In this document: positions 11,536-22,574 of the stretch, one piece after another | Position numbering within the stretch: position 1 is the stretch's first letter | Layout: the number at the start of each line of letters is the position of its first letter | Origin: Phellopilus nigrolimitatus | Taxonomy: Eukaryota; Basidiomycota; Agaricomycetes; Hymenochaetales; Hymenochaetaceae | Assembly: GCA_021029095.1 (NCBI GenBank) | Contig: JAJOHG010000042.1 | Coordinates: forward strand, 186,001-250,000 | DNA length: 64,000 nt | Reading direction: 5' to 3' | Notes under the pieces: model-generated | The model's database searches: none | What the model saw: only the letters and a program-made list of their open reading frames with translations | What the model was told of the DNA's origin: nothing | Program-made: the position numbers and the translations under genes

Positions 11536-12682
11536 CGGTTGGAGGGATCTGCCAAAAACGATACTTAGGAAGCGGAAGGGATTTTGACTTTAAGTCGCCA
11601 CCGGATTTGATGCAGATCTTTGATCCGGCTGCATTGCTACAAGTCTGATGGGTGCTTAGTTACGTCGCTAGAGGAGCTCGTCCCCGTATCAAATGGGGTA
11701 CAGGCCGCGGCCGACTCCATTCAATAGCCCCATTCTGCTCGGATCGCTTCCGCGCACGCTGCGGCGAAAATGGTCTAACTGGGCGAGCAATATTTTGTTT
11801 TTCTTGAAGAAACAATCCACAAACATTATATGGATGTGCCAGCTTCGCCAATGTGGCTGAGCATGATCTAAGATGACTGGCAGACAAGCGAGCTGGACGT
11901 CTTTTATCGCAATACGAAAGACGTCTACGAGAGTTGGTTAGGAGGCAAAACTCTTACGAAGTTCAAATTCACGGTAAAGACGTCGGGCGCGCCCATCATC
12001 GATGCCATATCCTGTAGTCTTTTTCATGTCTAGTAACAGAATCAGAAAAACGATCAGTTGTCGACGCGAAGACTCAAAGATTGATCGTGAGACTTATTTG
12101 CAGACAGAGAAGCTGTTCCTGATCACTGATCAGACCCATTGTAGTTTAACCTACGTGAATCCCGCCGGCACTTCGGCTTCCGGTCTCGCCTTGTCATATT
12201 ACTATCAGAAATATAGAAGCATCAAGCTGATTCTGTATACGAATTCACATTCTACACATCTATGCGAGAATGTTTTATCCTATTTCATTCACGCCGTCTG
12301 ACTATCCTTCTGTCTGTACGTACATGCTGATTTCCGACACCTTTCTAAAAGAGGATGCCAGCAGTCTAGCAATATATGCTCAAGCTTTGCATTTGTCTTT
12401 AATCACTATCGATATTCCTCCAAAGAAGTGAAATCAAGGTCTAATGTCATTGAGTAACTGACTTTGAGAAATGTACAGTACAATGCCCATGCTCCCGCAA
12501 AATGTAATCAAACAAAAAACCTATGTAGCGCGACAGATTGTCCAAGTAGTTATCTACGAAATAGAGAAGACAGACGGTATAGGAAACCACGAGAAGGGAA
12601 GTCAGGTCCTGGTGATGGCAGTCAGAACGAGGAAGAAGAATAAACCGCGTGAAGAAAACTCACTAGTAAACGTATAAACACA
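11536..12682. other. Intergenic, no gene recognised
   Basis: This region lies between the transporter's 3' end and the regulator's start, so it must contain the regulator's promoter. A 99-codon plus-strand frame at 12002-12301 lacks codon bias, a domain or splice signals and is treated as chance. No repeats or TIRs were found. Confidence 0.5.
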
Positions 12683-15600
12683 TCATGTAGCTCCAGCAGC
12701 GGCGCCAGCAGCATCTTGCTCCGCCTTCACCTTCGCAGCTTCCTCTAACTCGGAGAAGCTCCCACTTTTCAAGCACATACCGCGGAAGATTCCGCCCTCC
12801 CGCTGGATCAGGTTGTGGGGCGTATCGAACTCGGCAATGTGTCCGGCATCGAGCACGATCAATCGATCGTAGTCGATGACTGTACGAAGACGATGCGCAA
12901 CTATAAAGCAAATACATTCAACAAAATAGTCCTCAAACACAAAAAGGCACGCGACTTACTCGTGAGCAATAACGACGCGCCAAACTCCTCCCGTATCGTT
13001 TTCTGAATTTTCGCATCTGTCGCGAAGTCGATGCTGCTCGTTGCCTCGTCCAGCACGATCATGGCGCTCTGCCTCAGCAAAGCGCGTGCCATCGCAATCA
13101 ACTGTCGCTGTCCAGAGCTAAAGTTTAGCCCGCCCGCGCTTACTTCGGTGTCCAGTGAGATTTTCGTGGTACCAGCGCTTTTGCCAGCTGCGTCATTATC
13201 TGCAACAGTGGTGGACTTCAGATGGGGCCCGCGACGGTGAACTTGAACCGGAGCCAGATGCGTCAGCAGGTGCAGGTCCGACGACAGTTGTATCGGTCTC
13301 TTCACGAACAACCTTGTGCACTGACGGGGCGCGTGATGAGCGCTGAGACGCGTACGAGCTCTCGGTGATCATTTGCACGCGGTATAGCGCGTCCAGACAT
13401 TCCAGATCGCTATAATCTCCGAATGGATCTAGGTTGTCACGAAGCGTTCCGGAAAAGAGTGCTGCATCCTGAGGGATGAAAGTAAGACGTGAGCGGAGGT
13501 CGTGAATGCCGATCGACGTAATGTCGATACCGTCGATCAGGATCTGGCCTTTCGTCGGATTTACGAAACGCAGGATACTCATCGCCAGCGTACTCTTGCC
13601 GCTGCCCGTGCGCCCGAGGAGACCAATACGCTCCCGCGCCTTCAGCGAGAACGAAACTCCGTGCAGGACCGCCGGCAGGTCGGGAGCGTAGCGTACTTCA
13701 AGATCCTTGACTTGCAGAAGCGTATCTGCGTTTGGCCCGGTACTTGAAGGCCAATGCGCGGGCGGACGGGAATTCTCAATGACTGTCGGAGGCTCTTGAG
13801 GAAGATCGAGATATTCGACGACACGCTCGACAGAGTTTAGGTCGAGCTCGAGTTGCGTCCAGAAGCGACATGCCCAGTAGATATTGTTTGTGAATGCCAT
13901 CGCGCTCGTGATGCACAATGCGGCCCATCCAGCCCAACCTGCTTTCGAGGACGCATCGACTGATAGCGCAAAAAGCGTGGTTGTAAACACCGCTAGCGCG
14001 CCAAGGCTAGTCGAAACGGAGGAGCAGCCAGCGATTTATCATCCAGAACGAATACCACATCCCTAGCGTCAGGTCGATTTTCGTGTAAAGTCCGTTCATA
14101 AATCGCGGCTCGGCCGAGAACGCGCGTACGGTCACGATGCCTTCGAGAAGCTCTCCAAAACCAGAAAATATCGGTGAGCGTGTTGTCGATTCCATGCGTC
14201 GCAGGTCGCGCCCGGTGTTAAGGTACCCGATCGCGAGTAGGTAGTAGAAGTACCCTATGAACGCAGCGGGAAAGACGAACGGAGGGAAGACGGCGACGAC
14301 GACGACCATAGACGAGAAGAAACTCGCAAGGGAAGAATTCACTGCCTGGAGCGAACTGGCAAGCGAGGAATCGACGGTCTCGATATCCTTGCTGAAGCGA
14401 TTCAGCATGCGCCCAGCCGGCGTCACGTCGTGCCAGCGCATCGTCGCACGTACGATTGCAGTTAGGAGCTGCTTGAACAGTTGGCGTGAAGCGCGCAGCG
14501 CACCCGTGTACTGTGCGGCAACGGATGTAACGCTCACAAGCACTGTCATGAGTCCGATAAGCGCATAGATGCCGACATAGAAAAGAGGCTTTTCGTGTGC
14601 GGGAGGAAGGTAATCTTCGAGTCCTGAAGTACCAAAGTCCTGATGAATGTGCGCGAAATGGTGCGGTGAAACGGCATCGGACATAAGAGCCTGTTGTTCG
14701 ATGGCCGCGTTTGAAGTGAAGATGTGCGTCAGCGGGACCGTAGTGCCTTTTTCGTAGGCTTCGCCCCAGACCTAAGAAGGTATAGTTTCAGCTGCGAGCT
14801 TTTGGTAGGGGTTAATGCACTAACCTTGATCCAGAATTTCTCGGTAAAGCTGAGGCCCTGGATGAGAACGATCAGAAAGACGAGGATTGCCCAGGTCCAG
14901 TATGAGCTGGTCATTACATCAATAAAGGCGATATGACCACAAGAAAGCACGGAGCACTCACGAAGCCCTCAAGTACGTCTTATAGATCGACCATTTCACA
15001 CTCCCCGTCTCGCGCTCTTCATCCTTCACAAGCTTGCGCGGTTTCTTCGCCTTGCCCTTCGCAACCGTAACAGCATGCGCAGCACCCTCGCTTTCGACTG
15101 GATTGGCGTCTTCCACGCCTTCGGCGGCCTGCTCTTCTTGCTCTTCTTTTTGCTCTTCCTCCTCGTGTGTCTCGACCGCGGATTCGATCGTGATGCTGTC
15201 AAGAACGCCGCTAGCGCGCAGATCCTTGACATTACCTTGGACATCGACGCGTCCGTCAAGCATCCGCACGAGATATTGCGAGCCGGGGAGGACAAGCTCA
15301 ACGTGGTGCGTCACGAGAACCTAGAGTTAAGATAGAGTTAATACATGCACTTGTAAGGTGCAAAATTCAAGACTCACGACCGTGCGGTTTTTCATAAGAG
15401 GCCCAAGAAACAAGCGCTCGTAGAGGAAGCGCGAAGTATGGCTATCCTATTATTATACGTTCGTTTTGAGTGTGAGATCGACTCAGTGAAAGCAAATAGG
15501 ACTTACAACCGCACTGAGAGGATCATCCAACAGGACATACTTCGTACGCGCATACACAGCGCGTGCGAGCGCGACTCGCGCCTTCTGCCCACCAGACAGA

Positions 15601-18581
15601 CTCACGCCGCGCGCGCCAATCTCGGTCTCGTCTCCGTCTTCAAGGATTTTCAGGTCTGGGCGCAGCGCGCAGCACTCGACGACTGCGTTGTAACGCGCCT
15701 CGTCGAAGGGGCTCCCGAAGACGATGTTTTCCTTGATAGACTGATGCTGAAGCCATGGCGTCTGCGCAGCGTACGAGATCGCGTGTGCGAGCCCGTTCTC
15801 GTCGACTTTTTCAGGTTGCTTAGACATAAGGATTTGCCCGCCAGGGAGGAGCATCATCTCGCCGAGTAGCGCGAGCTGCGGAAAGGATTGTATTAGAAAT
15901 GAGAGGAAGGCAGATTCAAAAGCATGCTCACCAGGAGCGCAGTTTTCCCACTCGCAGTGGGGCCGGTTATGACACTCAGCTCTTTCTCAGGAAAAACGAC
16001 GGAAATGTCGCGCAGCTCAAACTGGTGGTCAGTCTCCGAAAAGCTCGATGACTCCGAATCGACATCGCCCGCTTCTACATCGCGATCCACATCCCTCGTT
16101 TCGGCGCCGCCGTTTGATGGCTTCTTCCCATTCCCTTTCGCGATGTCTTTGGTGTTCTCTTTGATAGACGCCTCGACAGCGTTCCACTTGAAAGAAGCGT
16201 TTTTGAGCCCGAATTCGGTGTGTGAAGGCGACGACGGTCCCGTCTTCGAACGTTTCAGGGTGGAAACCTGCTCGTCAACTTCTTCTTCGTTGAGGAAAGT
16301 CTCAATGCGCTGGAGCGCGACGCGGGTCTGTTCGACATTGTTGAATATCTACGCACAATAGCACTCTGACGAACTCGTACCTGCAAGATCTGCACAATCC
16401 ATGTTGGAATGACGTTGAGCGGCGCCCGAATCATGTTGAAAAGTGCAATCGCCTGAACACGAGCCCACAATCAGTATGGTCACGGGAACAAGAAGCAGGC
16501 GATGAAACTCACGGTAAATGCTGTTCCGACAGTCAATTCATTGCCCCGTGCGACGAACGTGAAGAATGAGAGGACGGAGACGAGGATCGGCGCTGTTGTC
16601 CACAAGATCTGGAATAACACGGAATTGACCCGATATTTGACGAGCCATTTGAGTTCCTTCGCACGTGCCTCGAGCGCACGCGCAATCCAGCGGTCCTCCC
16701 ACGCGAAGAACTTGATGAATTTGACCTACACAAAATCGGCTGGTGAGTATCATTGAGAGCAGAAGTAAATGATCGCAAGATAGTGAAAAGAGTGTACGTA
16801 CAGCGCCGATAAGCTCGTTGAGCACGCCCATGCGTTTGTCGCGCGAGGCGAGGACGCCCTTCTGGATGCGAATTGCGCGCTTCGCGATGAAACTGTTAAG
16901 AGGCCATCCGGCGAAGAGCACCAAGAAGCCAGCAAAGGCGGACCAACCGAGCAGCTGGTAAAGAAATATACACGCGATGACGATTTCTGCAAGCAGCTTA
17001 GAAACGAAACCACAAGGATAGACGGATGGATTTACCGAAAGGAGCACCGTAGATGAAATACATCCCGGAGACGAGCATGGAAATCTTCATAAAGAATCGC
17101 AAATGAGCAAGAAAAGTGCCAAAGGACGAGAAATGATCGTACTCGATTCGCGTCACCAGCCATCAAATTGACGATCTTGCCCACGTCTGCGCCTGCTTTC
17201 GGATCATCCGCCTTCTCCTTCCTCTCCTTCTCCTTCTTCTCCGCCTTCTTGTCGCGTTTCCCGCCCTTGGTTTTATTCCCTTCATCAGCGTCGAGCTTCG
17301 CATCTTTCGCATCCGTGTTCACAACACCGGAGAAATCCCTGCGCTTGAGCGCCTTGTCGTAGATCGCGCTCATAAGTTGCGAGCGGATTCGTACGGCCGC
17401 GCGACGCCCGAACCAGAGATGTTGCACGTCGGCTTCAGCCTTGAGTACTTGTGCGCCGAACATAAGCGCGGCGAAAAGATACGCCCGCGTGTGCGCAGCA
17501 GGGGAGCCAGTGTCGATCGCGTCGATGATGCGCCTAAAAATGAGTTGAGTTGCTATGCAAGTGAGAAGAGAGACAAAAGAGAAGGAAAACACACTTGAGG
17601 AAATATGGCCCAGAGTAGTTGAAGAGAACGGAGACGAAGGTCAAGACAAAGTCGAGACTGCATCAAAATATATTCAGAATGTATATCCAAATAATTTAGG
17701 CCCAAAACGTACATGATATCGAGTGAATTGGCGGCCCATATTTTCCACATCAGCGACGACTGCTTGAGGTCGGCGAACTTGCGGAAGACGGGGCGAGCCT
17801 GCATAGTAATGCTAAGATTCCAAACATCATCCTCGTTCAGCGTCGTGCGGGTGCCGCGCGTGATAAGCGGCTGGATCCAATTGAAACTCGTCCAGCCCCA
17901 CAAAGACGTGTAGTCTTCCGGCGTGATATGAAGGCCGATGTCGTCTTTGGCTACGCGCGAACTCGGCGCGGCGAGCGGTCGGCTGAAGACAACAATAAGG
18001 AGGACGGATGCGGCAGTAAGGTTGAGGGCGTATGCGGCGACTATGAGTCGTGAGGGAAGAGCGTCGCCATAGACATGGTGGTCGAAGAATACGCCACCCA
18101 GCAGTAGGACGGCGCCGACGAAGTGGACGATGAAAAGCGCGAAGAGGTCGTAAGGAGGTGTTGTCACAGGCTTGACGAGCGGTTTAACGGCGGCGTAGAG
18201 CCAAGTTAATGAGAGAATGATCGCGCAGAGGCCTTGCTGGACATTTCCGTCATCGATGGCAAGAATGTACGCGCCTGCCACAATCCAGGCGGCGGTCGAG
18301 AGCAGCGCGGTTATCGAGAGCACGAGCGTGAACCACAATGGCGGCTTCTCGTTGCTGTCGGTGTCCTCGCTAGTTGGATCCTCATCCGCATTTAGGGCCT
18401 GCGCCTCTTTCAGTGTCAAGAATGAGCGAAACGGCGCCCAAAGACTTTTGAGGAACGCCGGGAAGGGGATGCTAGCGACGAGGTACGCGGCGACAAGCAG
18501 GGCGGGGACGAATGCGCTCCATGTTGCCCGAACGCAAGGATCTGTCGAGTCGAGCGGGCTCGACGACGGACAAAGGACCAT
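12683..18581 (-). CDS. ABCC/MRP-type full ABC exporter
   Basis: This multi-exon gene runs from the ATG at 18581 to the stop at 12683. The N-terminus carries an extra hydrophobic domain of about five helices before TMD1, as in MRP/YBT1-type transporters. NBD1 has [34 protein letters not shown] and the VTHH switch histidine. NBD2 has GRTGSGKST, the [13 protein letters not shown]-loop, [27 protein letters not shown] and VAHRL. Residue 4 of the first Walker A is Ala instead of Gly, which I believe is usual in this fungal subfamily. Lys/Glu-rich insertions lie in TMD1 and after NBD1. The frame changes in the NBD2 linker near 13200-13250; a 49-nt phase-1 intron (donor GTTCAAG, acceptor TTGCAG) would restore it. 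Likely substrates are conjugates or xenobiotics at the plasma or vacuolar membrane; this cannot be told from sequence. It lies upstream of, and parallel to, the regulator. Confidence 0.93.
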
Positions 18582-19295
18582 CGTCGCTGGGTCTAAGTAA
18601 CTGTCGTGGATGTGTGCAGCGTCGAAGATGTCAGCGCCGTGAGAGGGAAAGAAACGCGCTACGCGCGGAACGATGGTAAACGATGGCGAATAAATGCTTA
18701 TGAATACCTAAATTTAGCCCATCGGCATCTTCCGCGCGGCACCGGCATTTCTGTTTCTTGCTAGATAAGGTATACTCTAATATTCGAAACATAGAGAGTT
18801 TCCACATTCGAGTACGTCCGCGCAGTGCACCGTGCGCGCCCATAAACGAACGTTCTAATGAACTAGTTGCACAGGAAGGTGCGCACTCTCCTTGTCATTT
18901 GTACATGCCACGTGAATAATTGAAATTCGAGGCGCAAAAGGAGAATCGCGCAGCTGTGTCGTAGGCAAGTAAGAAGACGGGCGGGGAGGGAAAATGAAGG
19001 GTGGCGCTTGGACGGAGATGATGTAGAACAACGGCGCCCATGTCAACTACGCGTTCGGCAAATTAGAGGCCTACCGCCTATCAGCACCCATTTTTACAAA
19101 TATGAAATTTGGTTTGATCGGAAGAATCAGTATTAGGTATATCCCCCGGATGTATTCGACCTGACTTCGTCTTCCCGGCTTTGTCCCTCTGGACTTCCAA
19201 CCATGTCTAACCGAGGTGTGTGAAACCCATAAGCGCCAAGCGACGGGTATTGCTCGAAATTGTCGACCCGGCGACATCTCCTCAGCCACATCCAC
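18582..19295. other. Intergenic, no gene recognised
   Basis: This is the upstream region of the ABC transporter and, on the other side, of the interrupted gene starting at 19296. Short frames on both strands have no family signature. No TIRs or RNA genes were found. Confidence 0.45.
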
Positions 19296-20570
19296 ATGTC
19301 TGACATAGTCGCTCAGGCTGATGCGCGCCTTTCGTACAGTCTTCTCAAACAAGTCATACTACGTCCTAAACCGTCTGCATTAGCTCTTACTTCTCTATCG
19401 CCATACAGTCGACTATCTAATAATGCATAAGCTAATAATGCATATGAGCTACTAATGCATACGAAATGGCGGAACCGACTTCGTCCCCGCTAAGATATGC
19501 ATAAAATCCAATATCGAATACTGCATACGAAATTTGGCCATATGCATTATTAAATATGCCTTTTTGGGTAATTTTTGTCAAGATTTGATGCACCTTGTAT
19601 CCCGATGGTGATCCCGGCAGGACACTAAATATATTTCTGACAGCCAGCATGCAAAAAAAAAGTAAGGACAATGCTCTTTCGAATTGCTACACAAACTTTG
19701 TTATGTAAGCAAAGAAAACGGAGGCCTCGCAACAATCAAGCACCATACCACCACCCTCAAACTCGTAAGCCAAGAGACATAAACTCGCCAGATACATTTG
19801 CTATATCAACTGTCTCTGCAGCTGGTGGAACCTCCAACACGTGGATTTGGCAGCTCATAAACAAGTTACACTTTATTCATTCTTTCCTGTACAATTTTCA
19901 GATACTATGAGCACATCTTAGGTTCGCTATTGTCATTATCTTTTGATTTTTAATTCAGTTATTATCCTTATATCGATAATTTATATCACTTCGGAAAGCA
20001 CGCAAATGTCGGCGCTAAACTGGCGTGACGAGAGCATACTACAAGGTCACGCATTGTCACAATAAAGTGACATCTACTACTGCATATGATCTACTAATGC
20101 ATACGAAAACTGGGGACGGACCTCATGCATTATTAGATAGTCGACTGTACATGCGCCCAATTGCTTCCCTGTACCTGCGGTCATTGTTACTATCTACCGC
20201 GGAGATGACGATCGTCGAGCGGGATATGCTCGCTGACCATGGCGCGATTCCGGATCAAATTGGTTTTCCCCTCCAAACAGCATCCTTGCCTCGACGAGGT
20301 GACGATCCTCCTAATGAGTTCGGACACTATGTGACCGAGAACCCTGTTCGTAGCAAAGTGCTTGCTATCTACTCGAAGTCGTCGCGAATGGAAGGATCAA
20401 GCTCAGATGAACGTAAATCAGCCGCAGACACGCAGAAAGAGTATCTTGTCCCCAAGTTAGCTTCGGCGCAAACCCCCATTCTTATTTCCCGTTTACTTTT
20501 GATGCCGAAATTCCTCAGAGGACTGCTGCATCGAGGCGAAAATGAAAACGATGTCCTCTTCTGCTGGTAA
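19296..20570 (+). pseudogene. Unknown 176-residue gene split by a MITE in its coding exon
   Basis: The frame opens at ATG 19296 (MSDIVAQADARLSYSLLKQ) and reaches TA at 19404-19405, where the 742-bp element begins. If the element and one TA are ignored, TA plus C20150 form a Tyr codon. The frame then continues without interruption (MRPIASLYLRSLLLS) to TAA at 20568-20570. That gives 36 codons before the insertion, one split codon and 139 after it, with a single exon. No domain is recognised; the downstream part is hydrophilic with a charged SSDERKSAADTQKEY segment. The allele should be null unless the element is spliced out or excised. The inferred pre-insertion ORF is strong evidence for a real gene, but its function is unknown. 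Confidence 0.6.
19406..20147. mobile_element. 742-bp MITE, perfect 23-bp TIRs, TA target-site duplication
   Basis: The left end starts CAGTCGACTATC at 19406, and the right end is its exact reverse complement ending at 20147. The TIR match is perfect for 23 nt. TA lies on both sides (19404-19405 and 20148-20149), the signature of Tc1/mariner-superfamily insertion. The interior has no transposase. It carries several TAATGCAT-type words and a direct repeat of CTAATGCATACGAAA near both ends (about 19453 and 20094). These subterminal words may be transposase binding sites. The TIR differs from that of the fold-back element at 2582, so two families are present. Confidence 0.88.
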
Positions 20571-20731
20571 CCTAGCGTGGACGTGTTGATGTAGCATATA
20601 GATACCTAACTGCACTCGTTCAGCTTCATTTGCCTTGTTTGGTCTCATAGCCAGACCCCCCAAAAATCACTTAGCGAGATGACTTTGTTCATGAAATTTT
20701 ATAATATCTGTTAATCAGTGCATGTATAGTA

Positions 20732-21812
20732 GATGGAACTATAAGATCAAGATCACTACAAGACATGCTCTTTCTTGGCGGGCGCACACGTATGCTCCTG
20801 CCTCGGCGCTGTACAGTTTTTAATTAACGTCTCTAACATGCAGATTATGTTCGCGAAGCCTAGCGTAAACCCCCAGGATAACTTATCATGATGGCTATCT
20901 GCATGATCTTCGTACAGAATCCAAGCATATTTAGCAAGGTATAAACCAACCGATAACAAAATGAACTTACTATCCTCGCTTAAAATATCTGGCGAAGGCA
21001 TTACGGAAGCCCACGCACAGTCCGGACAGCAGCGAAACACGATGTTGCGACTATTTTCATCTTTGTTTGGACCACAGTGTCGCCGAAAGTCTTGGACTGC
21101 CTGCGCATATTCATTGGCGAACTGGTTTTTATGAGCATTCCACAAGCCTTTGTCATGGTCCTCATCGTGGCTCTTTATATGGCAAAAGAGAATAAGCTTC
21201 AACTGCGCTTTTGTACTGGCCGACCGCTGTACAAACGCGCGTACCGCGGCTGACGGCTGTGCATCAGAAACCGCCAGCCAGAGTAGGGGCGTGCCGAGAG
21301 AAATGGCGCGGAAGCGTCGAGAGACATGCGAGAGTCTGACGGCGAGAGAAAGTGATACAAGCGTGGGTTCTCCCAAGGTATCTGAAGAGAGTTGGTATGT
21401 AGTTTCGAATATGAGAGAGAGGACCTCGTTGGGGAGCGTGCTGATATGGTCCACACGCGGCTTCTCTGGGGCGACGCGCACTTTCTTCTGGTTTCTCTTC
21501 TGTTTCTTCGGGTGATGATATGCGATATCATGCTGCTGTTCTTCTTCAAGTCGCAGCCTTTTTCTCCTTCGAGTTTCAACAGGCATGTCTGAGCCACGCG
21601 AATGATCGGAATGCATTGTCTCAGCAACAAGTTTTCAGCGAAATAATAATATTTTCTTACCTGTCGCCCACTATTGTGTTCCTTATTATGGTTGATTCCA
21701 GTGATACCAGAAGCGAAAGCTAAGTTGCAGGTTGCTGTTGCAGTTGAAGGTTGATCGGCCACAAATCCGCGGTTGTAGTTGCTTAAAACGGCTTGATTAG
21801 TCAGCTTGGTCC
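20732..21812. repeat. Duplicated block 1 (partner 25078-26158)
   Basis: Homology starts at TGGAACTATAAGATCAAGAT and runs through the F-box gene and about 200 bases of its upstream region, ending around GATTAGTCAGCTTGG. The two blocks have the same orientation, roughly 4.3 kb apart. Differences are scattered substitutions, a 6-nt length difference in the N-terminal coding part and some indels in the upstream region. Confidence 0.85.
20756..21616 (-). CDS. F-box protein, tandem copy 1
   Basis: This 286-residue single-exon frame starts MHSDHSRGSDMPVETRRRKR. A basic, Lys/Arg-rich N-terminus (possible nuclear signal) precedes an F-box at residues about 53-105: ISTLPNEVLSLIFETTYQL, then LSHVSRRFRAISLGTPLLW. 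This is the usual LPxEVLxxIF...VSRxxRxIxLxTPxLW pattern of Agaricomycete F-box proteins, which recruit substrates to SCF ubiquitin ligases through Skp1. The remainder is short for the family (often 400-600 residues) and lacks clear LRRs. A near-identical copy is at 25099-25959. Upstream sequence to about 21812 is also duplicated. Confidence 0.85.
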   Translation of the reverse strand: MHSDHSRGSDMPVETRRRKRLRLEEEQQHDIAYHHPKKQKRNQKKVRVAPEKPRVDHISTLPNEVLSLIFETTYQLSSDTLGEPTLVSLSLAVRLSHVSRRFRAISLGTPLLWLAVSDAQPSAAVRAFVQRSASTKAQLKLILFCHIKSHDEDHDKGLWNAHKNQFANEYAQAVQDFRRHCGPNKDENSRNIVFRCCPDCAWASVMPSPDILSEDSKFILLSVGLYLAKYAWILYEDHADSHHDKLSWGFTLGFANIICMLETLIKNCTAPRQEHTCAPAKKEHVL

Positions 21813-21889
21813 GAAGGAATAACAAATGAGAATCATCGCCACGAAACAACGCAGAAGCATTGAGAGAGTGCGAAATTTTGATTGGCAAG

Positions 21890-22574
21890 AGCGAAGGACA
21901 CAGGCATAAGGTCTCCCAGGTCTTCTGAGGAGAGGCTTTATGCGCTTCTGAATAAAAAGATAGGATTTCGTTGAGGAGCGTGCTGATGCAGTCTACAATG
22001 TGTAGCTTTCAGGGAAGTAGCGTATGCATATGCCACCTTTCCGCGTTTCTTCTGTATTTGGATACTAGCGTACGATTCCCCTTCTTCAAGTCGCCATTAT
22101 ATGCACTACCGAGTCTTTACAAACATTATTGGTCGGATATATTTGCCCCGAAGGTTATTTTTTCTTTAAGATAGCAAATATTTTGCGTATTTGTTTCTCG
22201 GAATCTTTATATATATGAGAATTAGTTGAAAACGACGACGAACTCTGAAGTTCACCTTATGCAGGAATAAGACGAAAACTACGGCTGATTATGACATATG
22301 ACATCATGGAACTTGAAATAAGCGATAAATCCAGTGCCTATTCGGGAGGTTAGATAAGCGTGAGTGACTCACTCTCTTATATATATTTGGCAAATGTTTG
22401 TTCTTTAGTAGTATTTATAAAAAACACAGTGAACGGTACAATATCATAAATCACCTTTGTTTCTCGAGACTTACGTATTTCACACGGCTTCCATATTTGA
22501 GGTGCGGTTACGTACGTACGAATTGACAAAGCAAGCTGAATCGAATTTGTTTCCGGATTTGTACTGATAGATTG
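21890..22574. other. No gene recognised
   Basis: This AT-rich stretch lies upstream of the first F-box copy. Frames are short and unlike coding sequence, and no TIRs or RNA genes are visible. Confidence 0.45.

Noticed and set aside
12002..12301. 99-codon plus-strand ORF between regulator and transporter
   Set aside because: Composition and codon use are unlike the neighbours, no domain is visible and there are no splice sites; likely chance.
7639..18581. Secondary-metabolite gene cluster built from the regulator and ABC exporter
   Set aside because: No backbone synthase, terpene cyclase or NRPS/PKS fragment lies nearby. The P450 is 40 kb away and the siderophore transporter stands alone.
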